Shown here one piece after another: positions 48,419-58,430 of a DNA stretch of 64,000 bases (position 1 is the first letter of the stretch; each line of letters opens with the position of its first letter). Position numbers and translations under genes: made by a program. Source of the stretch: Natronosporangium hydrolyticum (lineage in GTDB: Bacteria; Actinomycetota; Actinomycetes; Mycobacteriales; Micromonosporaceae); the NCBI RefSeq assembly GCF_016925615.1, contig NZ_CP070499.1:868001-932000 (forward strand), given 5' to 3'. A model generated the notes under the pieces. The model was not told the DNA's origin and made no database searches. It was given only the letters and a program-made list of their open reading frames with translations.

Positions 48419-49541
48419 GCGACAGATTCCGAGACCGCGCCGGGCCCGTCGGGCCGGGCTGGTAGGCGCCGCCGTCGGCCTGACCGCCGCTGGCGTGGCG
48501 ATCGGGCTCGCCGCCGGGCGGGCGATCGGCCGGCGGCCGGGCGAGCACGACGACCCGTACGCCACCGAGGAGTTCGGGCAGGCCGCCTATGACGAGGTGG
48601 TGACGGTCCAGACCACCGACGGGGTGGAGATCTACGCGGAGGTGGTGGACCGGCTCGACGGCATCGAGCTGGACGCCGACTTCGCGGAGAAGGTGGCGCC
48701 CCGCGCCGAGTCGGAGGGGGAGCCAACCCTCGTCTTCGTCCACGGCTTCTGCCTCAACATGGGGGTCTTCCACTTCCAGCGCAAGGAGCTAACCCAGCGC
48801 GGCGACTGGCGGGCGGTCTACTACGACCAGCCCGGCCACGGCCGCTCCGGTCGGCTCGCGGCCGGCGAGTATGAGCTGGTGCAGCTCGCCGAGGCGCTGA
48901 AGGTGTTGCTGGACGAGGTGGCGCCGGATGAGCCGGTGGTGCTGGTCGGCCACTCCATGGGCGGCATGACGATCATGGCTTTCGCGGAGCGCTACCCGGA
49001 GCTGTTCGCCGAGCGGGTCGCCGGGGTGGTCCTGATCGCCACCTCGGCCGGGCGGTTGGAGGCGACCGCGACCGCCATGCCGGAGCTGCTCTCCCGGGCG
49101 AGTCGGCCGCTGCTGCCGCTGGTCAACGGCGCCACCCGGATGACCGGCGGGGTGATCGACCGCGCTCGCCGGGCATCGAAACAGCTGGCGTGGCTGCTCA
49201 CCCAGCGGTATGGGTTCGGCGCGCCGTCGCCGAGCCGGGCGTTGGTCTCCTACGTCGCGCGGATGAACGACAAGACCTCCACCGAGACGGTGGCCCGGTA
49301 TGTGCGGACGCTCTACACCCACTCCCGGTACCCGACCCTGGAAGCGTTGCGGGACAAACCCGTGTTGCTGATCTGCGGCGACCTCGACGAGATCACCCCG
49401 ATGGGCCACTCGGAGGAGATCAAAGCGCGGCTGCCCGAGGCTGAACTGGTGCTGGTGCCCGACAGTGGCCACATGGTGCTACTGGAGCACCACGAGGTGG
49501 TCACCGAGGCGTTGCTGGAGTTCCTGGAGAAGCTCGCGTGA
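48408..49541 (+). CDS. Membrane-anchored alpha/beta hydrolase
   Basis: 377 residues from the ATG at 48408. A basic N-terminus and one helix (about 16-38) anchor the protein. The hydrolase domain has oxyanion HGF (112-114), nucleophile Ser183 in GHSMGG, acid Asp in CGDLDEITP and His in DSGHMVLLEHHE. The substrate is unknown. It overlaps alr and its stop overlaps tsaE (GTGA), placing it within the alr-tsaE operon. Confidence 0.87.
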   Translation: MTNERQIPRPRRARRAGLVGAAVGLTAAGVAIGLAAGRAIGRRPGEHDDPYATEEFGQAAYDEVVTVQTTDGVEIYAEVVDRLDGIELDADFAEKVAPRAESEGEPTLVFVHGFCLNMGVFHFQRKELTQRGDWRAVYYDQPGHGRSGRLAAGEYELVQLAEALKVLLDEVAPDEPVVLVGHSMGGMTIMAFAERYPELFAERVAGVVLIATSAGRLEATATAMPELLSRASRPLLPLVNGATRMTGGVIDRARRASKQLAWLLTQRYGFGAPSPSRALVSYVARMNDKTSTETVARYVRTLYTHSRYPTLEALRDKPVLLICGDLDEITPMGHSEEIKARLPEAELVLVPDSGHMVLLEHHEVVTEALLEFLEKLA

Positions 49542-50068
49542 CCGCTGCGCACCAGACCGCCGCGTACCAGCTGGCGTCGGTCTCCGCGACCCGGCAGTTC
49601 GGGCGGGCGCTGGCAGCCGCTCTGCGCCCCGGTGACCTGGTGGTGCTCACCGGGCCGCTCGGCGCCGGCAAGACCGTGCTCGCGCAGGGGCTCGGCGAAG
49701 GGCTGGGGGTGGTCGGCCCGATCACCTCCCCGACATTCGTGATCGCCCGGGTGCACCGGCCCGACCCGGCCGCCGGCGGTACGACGCCGTTGGTGCACGT
49801 CGACGCGTACCGGTTGGGCATTGACGTGGACCCGCGGGTCGCCGTGGACGATCTGGATCTGGACGCGACCGCCGAGGAGTCGGTCACCGTGGTCGAGTGG
49901 GGTGAGGGTGTGGTGGAGCAGCTAGCCCCGGCCCACCTGCGAGTGCGGATCGACCGGCGGGAGGACGACATCCGGACGGTGACGCTCACCGGCGGCGGGG
50001 ACTGGCCGGAGCGGCTGGTCGAACTGCCTGCCCCGGTAGAGTGCGACCGTGCTGGTTCTGGCGATTGA
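49538..50068 (+). CDS. tsaE: tRNA t6A synthesis ATPase TsaE
   Basis: 176 residues, GTG start. Walker A GPLGAGKT (39-46), ITSPTFVIAR and the HVDAYRL segment are typical. TsaE works with TsaB and TsaD to form threonylcarbamoyl-adenosine at tRNA position 37. Its 3' end overlaps tsaB by 20 nt. Confidence 0.94.
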   Translation: MTAAHQTAAYQLASVSATRQFGRALAAALRPGDLVVLTGPLGAGKTVLAQGLGEGLGVVGPITSPTFVIARVHRPDPAAGGTTPLVHVDAYRLGIDVDPRVAVDDLDLDATAEESVTVVEWGEGVVEQLAPAHLRVRIDRREDDIRTVTLTGGGDWPERLVELPAPVECDRAGSGD

Positions 50069-50723
50069 CACCGCGACCGCGGCCACCTCGGTCGCGGTGG
50101 TGCGGCTCGTTGACGGCGAGGCGGCGGCTGAGCCGGTGCGGCGGCGACACGTCGATCCTCGCGGCCACGGCGAGCACCTGGCGCCGCTGGTGCGGGCGGC
50201 GCTGGCCGAGGCCGGCGGCCGGCCGGCGGACCTGACCGCGATCGTGGCGGGCACCGGCCCAGGCCCCTACACCGGCCTCCGGGTGGGGTTGGCCACCGCC
50301 GCGGCGATGGGGCAGGCGCTCAGCCTCCCGACCTACGACGTCTGCTCGTTGGATGGCCTCGGCGCGATTTTGCCCGGCAACGGGCTGGTCGCCACCGACG
50401 CTCGGCGGCGAGAGATCTACTGGGCGATCTACACGGACCGGACCCGGGTGGCCGGGCCAGGCGTGGCCAGGCCGGAGGACCTGCTGCCGACCATCGCCGC
50501 CCACGGCGTCGGCCAGGGGTACGGCGAGGGGGCGCTGCGCTATCGGGCGGCGCTCGGCGTGCCGGTCGCCGCTGAACCGGTCTATCCGGATCCGGTGGCG
50601 CTGGTCGAGGTGGCGGCGGCGCGGATCGTCGCCGGCGCGGAGGGTGAATCGTTGACCCCGAGGTATCTTCGGCGCCCGGACGCGGCCGAGCCGGGCACCC
50701 CGAAGCCGGTGACGCCCGGGTGA
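50049..50723 (+). CDS. tsaB: tRNA t6A synthesis protein TsaB
   Basis: 224 residues, GTG start inside the end of tsaE. ASKHA-type N-terminus VLAIDTATAATSVAVV and GTGPGPYTGLRVGLATA. It dimerises with TsaD. TAGAGT (50037-50042) is 6 nt before the GTG, suggesting an extra internal leaderless start besides read-through. A degenerate GGGCACGCGGGAA repeat fills the gap to rimI. Confidence 0.94.
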   Translation: MLVLAIDTATAATSVAVVRLVDGEAAAEPVRRRHVDPRGHGEHLAPLVRAALAEAGGRPADLTAIVAGTGPGPYTGLRVGLATAAAMGQALSLPTYDVCSLDGLGAILPGNGLVATDARRREIYWAIYTDRTRVAGPGVARPEDLLPTIAAHGVGQGYGEGALRYRAALGVPVAAEPVYPDPVALVEVAAARIVAGAEGESLTPRYLRRPDAAEPGTPKPVTPG

Positions 50724-50808
50724 GACTCGGGCACGCGGGAACGGGGCACCCGGACACGGGCACGCGGGAACGGGCACGCGGACAGGGGGCCACGCGGGAG
50801 TGGGGCGG

Positions 50809-51258
50809 ATGGCGCAGACGATCCGGGTCGAGCGGATGCGGTCGACCGACATCGACGAGTTGCTGCCGATCGAGCAGGAGCTGTTCGGTGCCGAGCGGTG
50901 GACGGCCGGGATGTTCCGCAGTGAACTTGAGCAGGACCACTATTATCTGGTCGCCCGGGATGCGGCGGGGGTGGTGCTCGGCTATGCCGGGCTGGCGGTG
51001 ATGGCGCCCGAGGAGGCATGGGTGAACAACCTGGCGGTGCGCCGCGCGGCGCAGCGGCAAGGGATCGGGGAGAGACTGTTGACGGCGTTGCTGGATGAAG
51101 CTACCCGGCGGGGCGCGACCCGGGTGTTGCTGGAGGTTGCGGTGGACAACGCGGCCGCGCAGCAGCTCTACGAACGGCACGGGTTCGCCGCGATCGCGGT
51201 CCGCCGCGGCTACTACCAGCCGAGCAACACCGACGCGCTGGTGATGGCTCGTGAGTGA
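50809..51258 (+). CDS. rimI: Ribosomal-protein S18 alanine N-acetyltransferase
   Basis: 149 residues from the ATG at 50809; a GTG three codons upstream is possible. GNAT fold with acetyl-CoA motif [14 protein letters not shown] and the C-terminal [16 protein letters not shown]. Position between tsaB and tsaD identifies it as the RimI orthologue. It overlaps tsaD by 8 nt. Confidence 0.92.
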   Translation: MAQTIRVERMRSTDIDELLPIEQELFGAERWTAGMFRSELEQDHYYLVARDAAGVVLGYAGLAVMAPEEAWVNNLAVRRAAQRQGIGERLLTALLDEATRRGATRVLLEVAVDNAAAQQLYERHGFAAIAVRRGYYQPSNTDALVMARE

Positions 51259-52300
51259 GTCGGAGCCGCTGGTCCTGGGGATCGAGACCTCGTGCGACGA
51301 GACCGGGGTGGGGATCGTCCGGGGCCACACGCTGCTCGCCGACGCGCTGGCTTCCAGCGTGGCCGAGCACGCCCGCTACGGCGGCGTGGTGCCCGAGGTG
51401 GCGAGCCGGGCGCACGTCGCCGCGCTGGTGCCGACCATGCAGCGGGCGCTGGCCGAGGCCGGGGTGCGGCTGGCCGATGTGGACGCGATCGCGGTGACCG
51501 CCGGCCCCGGGCTGGCGGGCGCCCTGCTGGTGGGGGTGGCCGGGGCGAAGGGGTATGCGCTCGCCGCGGAGAAGCCGCTGTTCGGGGTGAACCATCTCAC
51601 CGCGCACGTGGCGGTGGATACGCTGCAGCACGGCCCATTGCCGGAGCCGGCGATCGCGCTGCTGGTCTCCGGCGGCCACTCGTCGCTGCTGCTCGTCGAC
51701 GACCTGGCCGGCCGGGTCCGGCCGTTGGGCGCCACCATCGACGACGCGGCGGGGGAGGCGTTCGACAAGGTGGCGCGGCTGCTCGGGCTGCCGTTCCCAG
51801 GCGGGCCGCCGATCGACCGGGCGGCCCGGGAGGGTGACCCCGAGGCGATCGCGTTCCCGCGCGGCCTGACCGCCCCGAAAGACCTCGCCGAGCATCCGTA
51901 CGACTTCTCGTTCTCCGGGTTGAAGACCGCGGTGGCGCGCTGGGTGGAGGCCCGGCAGCGAGCGGGCGAGCCGGTGCCGATGGGCGATGTCGCCGCGAGC
52001 TTCCAGGAGGCGGTCGCCGACGTGCTGACCCGGAAAGCGGTGGCGGCCTGTCAGGCGCATGGAGTCTCGACGCTGGTGATCGGGGGCGGGGTGGCGGCGA
52101 ACTCGCGGCTGCGGCTGCTCGCCGAACACCGGTGCGCGCGGGCGGGGTTGACGCTACGGGTGCCCCGCCCGGCGCTGTGCACCGACAACGGGGCGATGGT
52201 GGCCGCGCTCGGTTCACACCTGGTGGCCGCTGGCGCCGAGCCAAGCCGGCTGGACCTACCGGCGGATTCGGCGTTGCCGGTGAGCACCGTCCGAGTCTGA
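51251..52300 (+). CDS. tsaD: tRNA t6A transferase TsaD
   Basis: 349 residues, GTG start overlapping rimI. ASKHA fold with [14 protein letters not shown], the iron-binding NHLTAHV histidines (about 116-120), [12 protein letters not shown] and [11 protein letters not shown]. It transfers the threonylcarbamoyl group to A37. It closes the tsaE-tsaB-rimI-tsaD run. Confidence 0.96.
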   Translation: MSESEPLVLGIETSCDETGVGIVRGHTLLADALASSVAEHARYGGVVPEVASRAHVAALVPTMQRALAEAGVRLADVDAIAVTAGPGLAGALLVGVAGAKGYALAAEKPLFGVNHLTAHVAVDTLQHGPLPEPAIALLVSGGHSSLLLVDDLAGRVRPLGATIDDAAGEAFDKVARLLGLPFPGGPPIDRAAREGDPEAIAFPRGLTAPKDLAEHPYDFSFSGLKTAVARWVEARQRAGEPVPMGDVAASFQEAVADVLTRKAVAACQAHGVSTLVIGGGVAANSRLRLLAEHRCARAGLTLRVPRPALCTDNGAMVAALGSHLVAAGAEPSRLDLPADSALPVSTVRV

Positions 52301-52320
52301 CGTTTCTCGAGGAGCAGGGA

Positions 52321-52584
52321 GTGTCCGAGCCGGTGATTGTCCGGATGTGGGAAGTACGCGGGTACCCAGACCGGGTGCCGGAGCTGGTCGATTGGGTGTG
52401 CTCGACGGCGCTGTCGGCGGTGGAGCACGATCCCCGGTACGCCGGCAGCGAGGTCTACTCGTCGACCGATCGGGTGGTGGTGATCTCGCACTGGCGCGGT
52501 GAGCCGGAGCCGTTGCCGGAGCCGCCGAGCGAGCTGGTCGCGCGGCCGGCGCACGAGTGGGACTTCACTCCGGTCGACCGCTGA
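52321..52584 (+). CDS. Small conserved-looking protein, function unknown
   Basis: 87 residues from the GTG at 52321, preceded by GAGGAGCAGGG, 20 nt after tsaD. Predicted alternating strand-helix pattern (VIVRMWEVRGYPDRVPELVDWV ... VVVISHWRGE) recalls small dimeric alpha/beta-barrel (ABM-like) proteins, but this is only a fold impression. Its end overlaps the convergent membrane protein by 20 bp. Confidence 0.6.
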   Translation: MSEPVIVRMWEVRGYPDRVPELVDWVCSTALSAVEHDPRYAGSEVYSSTDRVVVISHWRGEPEPLPEPPSELVARPAHEWDFTPVDR

Positions 52585-53017
52585 AGTCCCGCTCGGGGAT
52601 GCTGCGGCGGAAGTACTCGTCGGAGGATGGGTAGACGTAGAGCGCCCAGAGCACGAAGAGCCCGATGATCACCGCGATGACGGCGTTGTAGAGGTAGCCG
52701 CCCGTGTGGTAAACGATCATGAATATCACCGCGGTGACCATCCGGATGCCCTCGACGATGGCGACGAAGAGGCGGGCACCCTGGGCGCCGCTGAGCAGTC
52801 CACCGGCGACGACGAAGAGGACCACTGCGACCAGGGCCTCCACGATCCCGGTCCAGACCAGGCCGGCGGTGCCGAGGCCGGTGGCGGACTGCACCCGGTC
52901 GTCGCCGGCGAGACCGATCGTCACCAGCGCGACCGCCGCGGCCATGACCGCCTGGATCAGTACGACCACCGCGACGAAGGTGACTACCCCGGGGCGACGG
53001 ACCGTCAATAACGACAT
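52565..53017 (-). CDS. Four-TM membrane protein, function unknown
   Basis: 150 residues. Hydrophobic helices at about 10-36, 50-74, 82-101 and 105-126, then a polar tail. No family recognised. The 5' region (53018-53060) is followed by a cluster of GATCATGA palindromes. Confidence 0.65.
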   Translation of the reverse strand: MSLLTVRRPGVVTFVAVVVLIQAVMAAAVALVTIGLAGDDRVQSATGLGTAGLVWTGIVEALVAVVLFVVAGGLLSGAQGARLFVAIVEGIRMVTAVIFMIVYHTGGYLYNAVIAVIIGLFVLWALYVYPSSDEYFRRSIPERDFSGRPE

Positions 53018-53063
53018 TCATGGCTCCTTCGGCTCATATCGCCCATTCTAGGAACCCGGGCGG

Positions 53064-53196
53064 CCGATCATGAGCTAGTTCGCCGAGTCGATCATGAGCT
53101 CTCTCCCGGCCGATCATGAGCTAGTTGACAGACACGCCGGGCGTGTCGGCTGTCTCGCTCATGATCGGCCGGGGAGGGCTAGCTCATGATCGGCCG
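53064..53196. repeat. Cluster of GATCATGA-type palindromes, copy B
   Basis: Five copies of GATCATGAGC or its complement occur at about 53066, 53090, 53112, 53157 and 53182. The central pair flanks the GACACGCCGGGCGTGTC core (53131-53147). The outermost right copy forms the stop codon of ybaK. It is the densest example in the window. Confidence 0.8.
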
Positions 53197-53664
53197 GGCG
53201 ATGGCGGCGACCGTGGCGTCGGTCAGCCGGATCAGATCCGCCGGGCTCAGCGACACCTGCAGACCGCGCCGGCCTCCCGAGACGTAGACGGTGTCGAACT
53301 CGGTCACCGAGGCGTCGACCACCGTCGGCAGTCGCCGCTTCTGCCCTAACGGGCTGATGCCGCCGCGGACGTATCCGGTTGCCCGCTCGGCCGCCGCCCG
53401 GTCGGCCACCGCCGCCCGCTTGCCGCCGGCCGCCGCCGCCAACGCTTTCAGGTCGAGTTCGCCGCTGACCGGCACCACCGCTACGGTCAGCACCCCGTCG
53501 ACCGTGGCCACCAGGGTTTTGCAGACCCGTTCGAGGGCCACCCCCAGCGCCGCCGCGACCGACCGGCCGTACTCTGCGCCGACCGGCACCTCGTAGGGGT
53601 GCTGCCCGTGTGGTGTCCGCTGTCGCCGCAGCAGCGCGACCGCCGGAGTGTTCGCCGAGCCCAC
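53179..53664 (-). CDS. ybaK: Cys-tRNA(Pro)/Cys-tRNA(Cys) deacylase
   Basis: 161 residues, GTG start. YbaK/EbsC fold with the conserved lysine in VCKTLVATVDG (about residue 49) and YVRGGISPLGQKRRLPTVVD. It hydrolyses mischarged Cys-tRNA(Pro). The last codons ATC-ATG-AGC-TAG come from the intergenic repeat. TACGCT (53671-53676, minus strand) is 6 nt before the GTG (leaderless type). Confidence 0.9.
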   Translation of the reverse strand: MGSANTPAVALLRRQRTPHGQHPYEVPVGAEYGRSVAAALGVALERVCKTLVATVDGVLTVAVVPVSGELDLKALAAAAGGKRAAVADRAAAERATGYVRGGISPLGQKRRLPTVVDASVTEFDTVYVSGGRRGLQVSLSPADLIRLTDATVAAIARPIMS

Positions 53665-53668
53665 CCGC

Positions 53669-54868
53669 TCAGCGTAGGGGGCGGCAGATGAGGGCGGTGT
53701 GGGCGTCCGCGACCCGGGTCAGCACCACGGTCGCCGCGCCGGTGCCCCGCAGTCGCAGCTCCCGGCGTACCTGGTCAGGTACGAGCGCGGTACCGCGCTT
53801 CATGATCTCCACCTGGCCGATGTCGGCCTCGCGCAGCGCGGTCCGGAGTCGCTTGAGTGAGAACGGCAACACTTGGTGCACCTCCAGCCCGCGCGCGTAC
53901 GGCGTCTCGACCGGCTGGTCGGTGTAGACGTAGCCGATCTGGTCGTCGGCGAGCGTGCCGTCGACCGTCGCCGCGAACTCGGCGACCAGGTGGGTACGGA
54001 GCACCGCCGGATCGGGGTCGTAGAGGTACCGGCGGACCGGCCCGACCGGGGCGTCGTGCGCGCCGTCGCCGGTGAGCTCGCCCCGCGGCGTGCCGTCCGG
54101 CGCCAGCAGCGTGGCGCGGCGGGGCACGACCGCCAGCGGGCCGCACCACACGGTCGCCTCCACCAGATCGCCGCCGACCGAGACCCATTCGGCCTCCGCC
54201 GCCGCCGGCAGCAACGCGTGGTCGATCCCAGGGGCGAGTTTGAGCACGGTCCGGGGGACCAGGTCCGGCAGCGTCGCCACGAAGCTCCACGGCGGCGAGT
54301 AGGCGGCCGGATCGAAGGTACGCCGGCCGGTGCCGGCCCGGCGGCGGGCCGGATCGCAGAAGACCGCGTCGGCGGTGGCCAGTTCGGCCGTGACCGCCGG
54401 TGACTCCGCCGTGGTGCAGCGGACGGTGACCCGGTCGGCGAGCCCGAGGGCGGCGGCGTTGGCCTCGGCCACCGCCGCGGTGAGCGGGTCCGCGTCGACC
54501 GCTACCACGTCGATCCCGGCCGCGGCGGCGGCCAGGCTGTCCGCGCCGATGCCGCAGCCCAGGTCGACCAGTCGCCGGACCCCGGCCGCGGCGAGCCGGT
54601 GCGCTCGGCGTCGCGCCACGACCGCGCGGGTCGACTGTTCCAGCCCGGTCTGGGTGAAGTACAGCTCGGCGGCGGCCGGACCCCATTTCGCCGCCGCCCG
54701 GCGGCGGAGCCGGGCCTGGGTCAGCGCCGCGGCGGCGAGGTCGGCGGCGATGCCGTGCCGGCGGAGCGTGGCGGCGGCGGCGAGCGGGTCGTCACCGGCG
54801 CTCGCGGCCGTCGCCAGCGCGGCCTGCCCGGCGGGGGTCCGCAGGGTCGCCAACTGGTCCGGGGTCAT
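53669..54868 (-). CDS. Class I SAM-dependent methyltransferase with THUMP-like C-terminal domain
   Basis: 399 residues. N-terminal helical region, then motif I LVDLGCGIGADSLAA (about 99-113), acidic AVDADP, and FCDPARR near 170. The C-terminal ~75 residues (GLEVHQVLPFSLKRLRTAL ... LRLRGTGAATVVLTR) match the THUMP-like domain of this actinobacterial family. RNA methylation is probable; the target is unknown. It precedes ybaK by 4 nt. Confidence 0.82.
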   Translation of the reverse strand: MTPDQLATLRTPAGQAALATAASAGDDPLAAAATLRRHGIAADLAAAALTQARLRRRAAAKWGPAAAELYFTQTGLEQSTRAVVARRRAHRLAAAGVRRLVDLGCGIGADSLAAAAAGIDVVAVDADPLTAAVAEANAAALGLADRVTVRCTTAESPAVTAELATADAVFCDPARRRAGTGRRTFDPAAYSPPWSFVATLPDLVPRTVLKLAPGIDHALLPAAAEAEWVSVGGDLVEATVWCGPLAVVPRRATLLAPDGTPRGELTGDGAHDAPVGPVRRYLYDPDPAVLRTHLVAEFAATVDGTLADDQIGYVYTDQPVETPYARGLEVHQVLPFSLKRLRTALREADIGQVEIMKRGTALVPDQVRRELRLRGTGAATVVLTRVADAHTALICRPLR

Positions 54869-54887
54869 GATCGGCGGTCGGGCGGCG

Positions 54888-55703
54888 TCAGGTGCGGTCG
54901 GGCTCGGCGGCCCGGAGCGCCGCCGCCTCGCCGAGCAGCGAGGGGTTGACCGAGACGGTGACCACGACCGGCGTCGGGTCCGCGTCGGGTGACCGGTCGG
55001 GGCCGGGCGATGGGTCGGAGCCGGGTGATCGGTCCGCCTCGTCGTCGGTGGCCGCCGGGTCGAAGTCGATCACGACGGTGGTGAAGGCGTTGGTGGATTC
55101 GGCGAGGCGGTAGCTGGGGTCGCCGACCGGTGGCAAGTCCCCGAAGGTGGTGGCGACCGCGTCAGCGCCCAGCGCCTGCATCCGGGCCTGGTTGCCGGCC
55201 TGCCAGGCTTCGACGTACGCGGCCACGTACGCCAGCGGCTCGTCCGGGAACGCGATCGGGTCGAACCCACCGCCGGTCACCGCCTGGGCGTCGCCGAGCT
55301 GCTCCGCCTCGACCGTGAGCCACAGCTGGTCGCCGTCGAGGTTGTAGAAGGCGCACTCGGTGGTAGCCGCGGGCTCGTCCGGTGCGCAGTCGATCAGCCG
55401 CCAGCCGCGCTGCGGCGGCCCGGGCAGCTCCAACAGCTCCTGCTGGACATTGTTGGTGGCGAGCTCGCCCAGGCGGTAAAGGTCCGGCGCTGCCCAGGCG
55501 GCGACCGTGAGTTCGGCGTACTCCTGGGCCTCGGCCGGATAGTGCGGGTCGTCGGTGACCAGGTCGACCGGGGACGGGCTGGGGGTGGCAGCGGTGGTGG
55601 CGGTGGCGTCGCCGGAGCCGTCGCCGGTGCAGCCAGCGGCGATGAGCAGCAGGACCGCTCCGACGCCGAGTCCGCGTTGCCCGTGGCCCGTCCTCGCCGC
55701 CAC
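54888..55703 (-). CDS. Secreted lipoprotein, function unknown
   Basis: 271 residues, GTG start after AGGAGGTGC. Signal peptide with lipobox LIAAGC, lipidated Cys25, then a Thr/Ser/Pro linker and a ~170-residue extracellular domain containing two cysteines. The acidic stretch DDEADRSPGSDPSPGPDRSP near 220-245 is low complexity. Function unknown. A perfect palindrome lies upstream. Confidence 0.75.
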   Translation of the reverse strand: MAARTGHGQRGLGVGAVLLLIAAGCTGDGSGDATATTAATPSPSPVDLVTDDPHYPAEAQEYAELTVAAWAAPDLYRLGELATNNVQQELLELPGPPQRGWRLIDCAPDEPAATTECAFYNLDGDQLWLTVEAEQLGDAQAVTGGGFDPIAFPDEPLAYVAAYVEAWQAGNQARMQALGADAVATTFGDLPPVGDPSYRLAESTNAFTTVVIDFDPAATDDEADRSPGSDPSPGPDRSPDADPTPVVVTVSVNPSLLGEAAALRAAEPDRT

Positions 55704-55724
55704 CGCGGCACCTCCTGTCTGTCT

Positions 55725-55752
55725 AGGTCATCCGACGGCCGTCGGATGACCT
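55725..55752. repeat. 28-bp perfect palindrome
   Basis: AGGTCATCCGACGG (55725-55738) is immediately followed by its exact complement (55739-55752). It lies between the DUF1918 stop and the lipoprotein start on the minus strand. It could be a terminator of the first or an operator of the second. Confidence 0.75.
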
Positions 55753-55759
55753 TTCGGGG

Positions 55760-55957
55760 TCAGCGGACCCGACCCTCGGCGGTCTCGACCACGCTGTCCG
55801 GGCCGGGGAAGACCAATGATTCCCGACCGTCCGGGAACCGGACCCAGTACGGCGGGGCGCCGCCTTTGCCCCGGACTTCGATGATCTCCGCGACCTTGTC
55901 CGCGTTGCCTACCTTATTGCCGTGCACGTGCAGTCGGTCGCCGACACTAGCCTGCAT
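55760..55957 (-). CDS. DUF1918 domain protein
   Basis: 65 residues from the ATG at 55957 (MQASVGDRLHVHGNKVGNAD). The rest, with GAPPYWVRFPDGRESLVFPGPDS, fits the small SH3-like DUF1918 family of actinobacteria. An upstream in-frame start gives 20 non-conserved residues. Role unknown. Confidence 0.8.
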   Translation of the reverse strand: MQASVGDRLHVHGNKVGNADKVAEIIEVRGKGGAPPYWVRFPDGRESLVFPGPDSVVETAEGRVR

Positions 55958-56115
55958 TCCGATCGCCTCCGCATGGGTCTGGTGTGGTGGGCGTGCACGT
56001 CGGTGAACCGTGGTCACCAGGGTGCCTCATCCCAGCATGCCAAACGTCGGGGCGCCGTGGCACCGGACCGGATCGACCGGCGGCAGAAAACCCATGGATA
56101 TTGTGGCGTGGCGTA

Positions 56116-56142
56116 CTGGCACTCGCCTTGACGGAGTGCCAA
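56116..56142. promoter_or_regulatory. CIRCE-like HrcA operator 1
   Basis: CTGGCACTC-N9-GAGTGCCAA matches the CIRCE consensus TTAGCACTC-N9-GAGTGCTAA with three differences, keeping the symmetry. The 9-bp spacer carries the -35 box of the groES promoter. Confidence 0.7.
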
Positions 56143-56155
56143 GTCGGGGCATAAT
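56128..56155 (+). promoter_or_regulatory. Promoter of groES-groEL1
   Basis: TTGACG (56128-56133) and CATAAT (56150-56155) with a 16-bp spacer. Both flanks overlap CIRCE-like operators, so HrcA binding should block it. Confidence 0.7.
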
Positions 56156-56161
56156 CTGCGG

Positions 56162-56188
56162 TTAGCACTCGCGGTACGCGGGTGCTAA
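56162..56188. promoter_or_regulatory. CIRCE operator 2
   Basis: TTAGCACTC (56162-56170), 9 bp, GGGTGCTAA (56180-56188): one mismatch to the CIRCE consensus. It covers the expected transcription start. Confidence 0.88.
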
Positions 56189-56269
56189 ACCCGGCGGTGC
56201 CGGCACCCGCGACGACGGGACCGACGGGAGACCGTAACGCCATTTCAGATACCCCAGGAGGGTATGCCC

Positions 56270-56578
56270 GTGACTACCGCGACGAAGGTTGCGATCAAGC
56301 CGCTCGAGGACCGGATTCTGGTCCAGGCGAATGAGGCGGAGACCACTACCGCGTCGGGCATCGTGATTCCCGACACCGCCAAGGAGAAGCCGCAGGAGGG
56401 CACCGTCCTCGCTGTGGGCCCGGGCCGGGTCGACGACTCCGGCAAGCGGATCCCGCTCGACGTCAATGTCGGGGACACGGTCCTGTACTCCAAGTACGGC
56501 GGTACCGAGGTCAAGTACAGCGGCGAGGAGTACCTCGTCCTGTCGGCCCGTGACGTCCTCGCCGTCATCGAGAAGTGA
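56270..56578 (+). CDS. groES: Co-chaperonin GroES
   Basis: 102 residues from the GTG at 56270, because AGGAGGG (56256-56262) is 7 nt upstream; the ATG at 56264 follows that site by only 1 nt but is an alternative. [10 protein letters not shown], the mobile loop [12 protein letters not shown] and [13 protein letters not shown] are conserved. It caps GroEL. Regulated by CIRCE/HrcA. Confidence 0.95.
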   Translation: MTTATKVAIKPLEDRILVQANEAETTTASGIVIPDTAKEKPQEGTVLAVGPGRVDDSGKRIPLDVNVGDTVLYSKYGGTEVKYSGEEYLVLSARDVLAVIEK

Positions 56579-56617
56579 CTCACCACGCTGTCATCGCGAG
56601 GTGACCCACGCACGAGC

Positions 56618-58318
<1,701 letters not shown>

Positions 58319-58336
58319 CCCACAACTCCCTCCCGC

Positions 58337-58392
58337 CGATCATGAGCTAGGTGAGGACACGCCGAGCGTGTCGGCTACCTAGCTCATGATCG
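58337..58392. repeat. GATCATGA-type intergenic palindrome, copy C
   Basis: Perfect 16-bp outer arms (58337-58352, 58377-58392) enclose an inner GACACGC-CGA-GCGTGTC hairpin. It is the cleanest member of the family. It follows groEL by 18 bp and may serve as its terminator. Confidence 0.88.
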
Positions 58393-58430
58393 TCTGGGCG
58401 GGCTGCACCGGGCCGGGCACACTGGAGGGC

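Noticed and set aside
52132..52320. Upstream in-frame extension of the small gene after tsaD
   Set aside because: It lies entirely within tsaD in another frame; the GTG at 52321 has a good ribosome-binding site.
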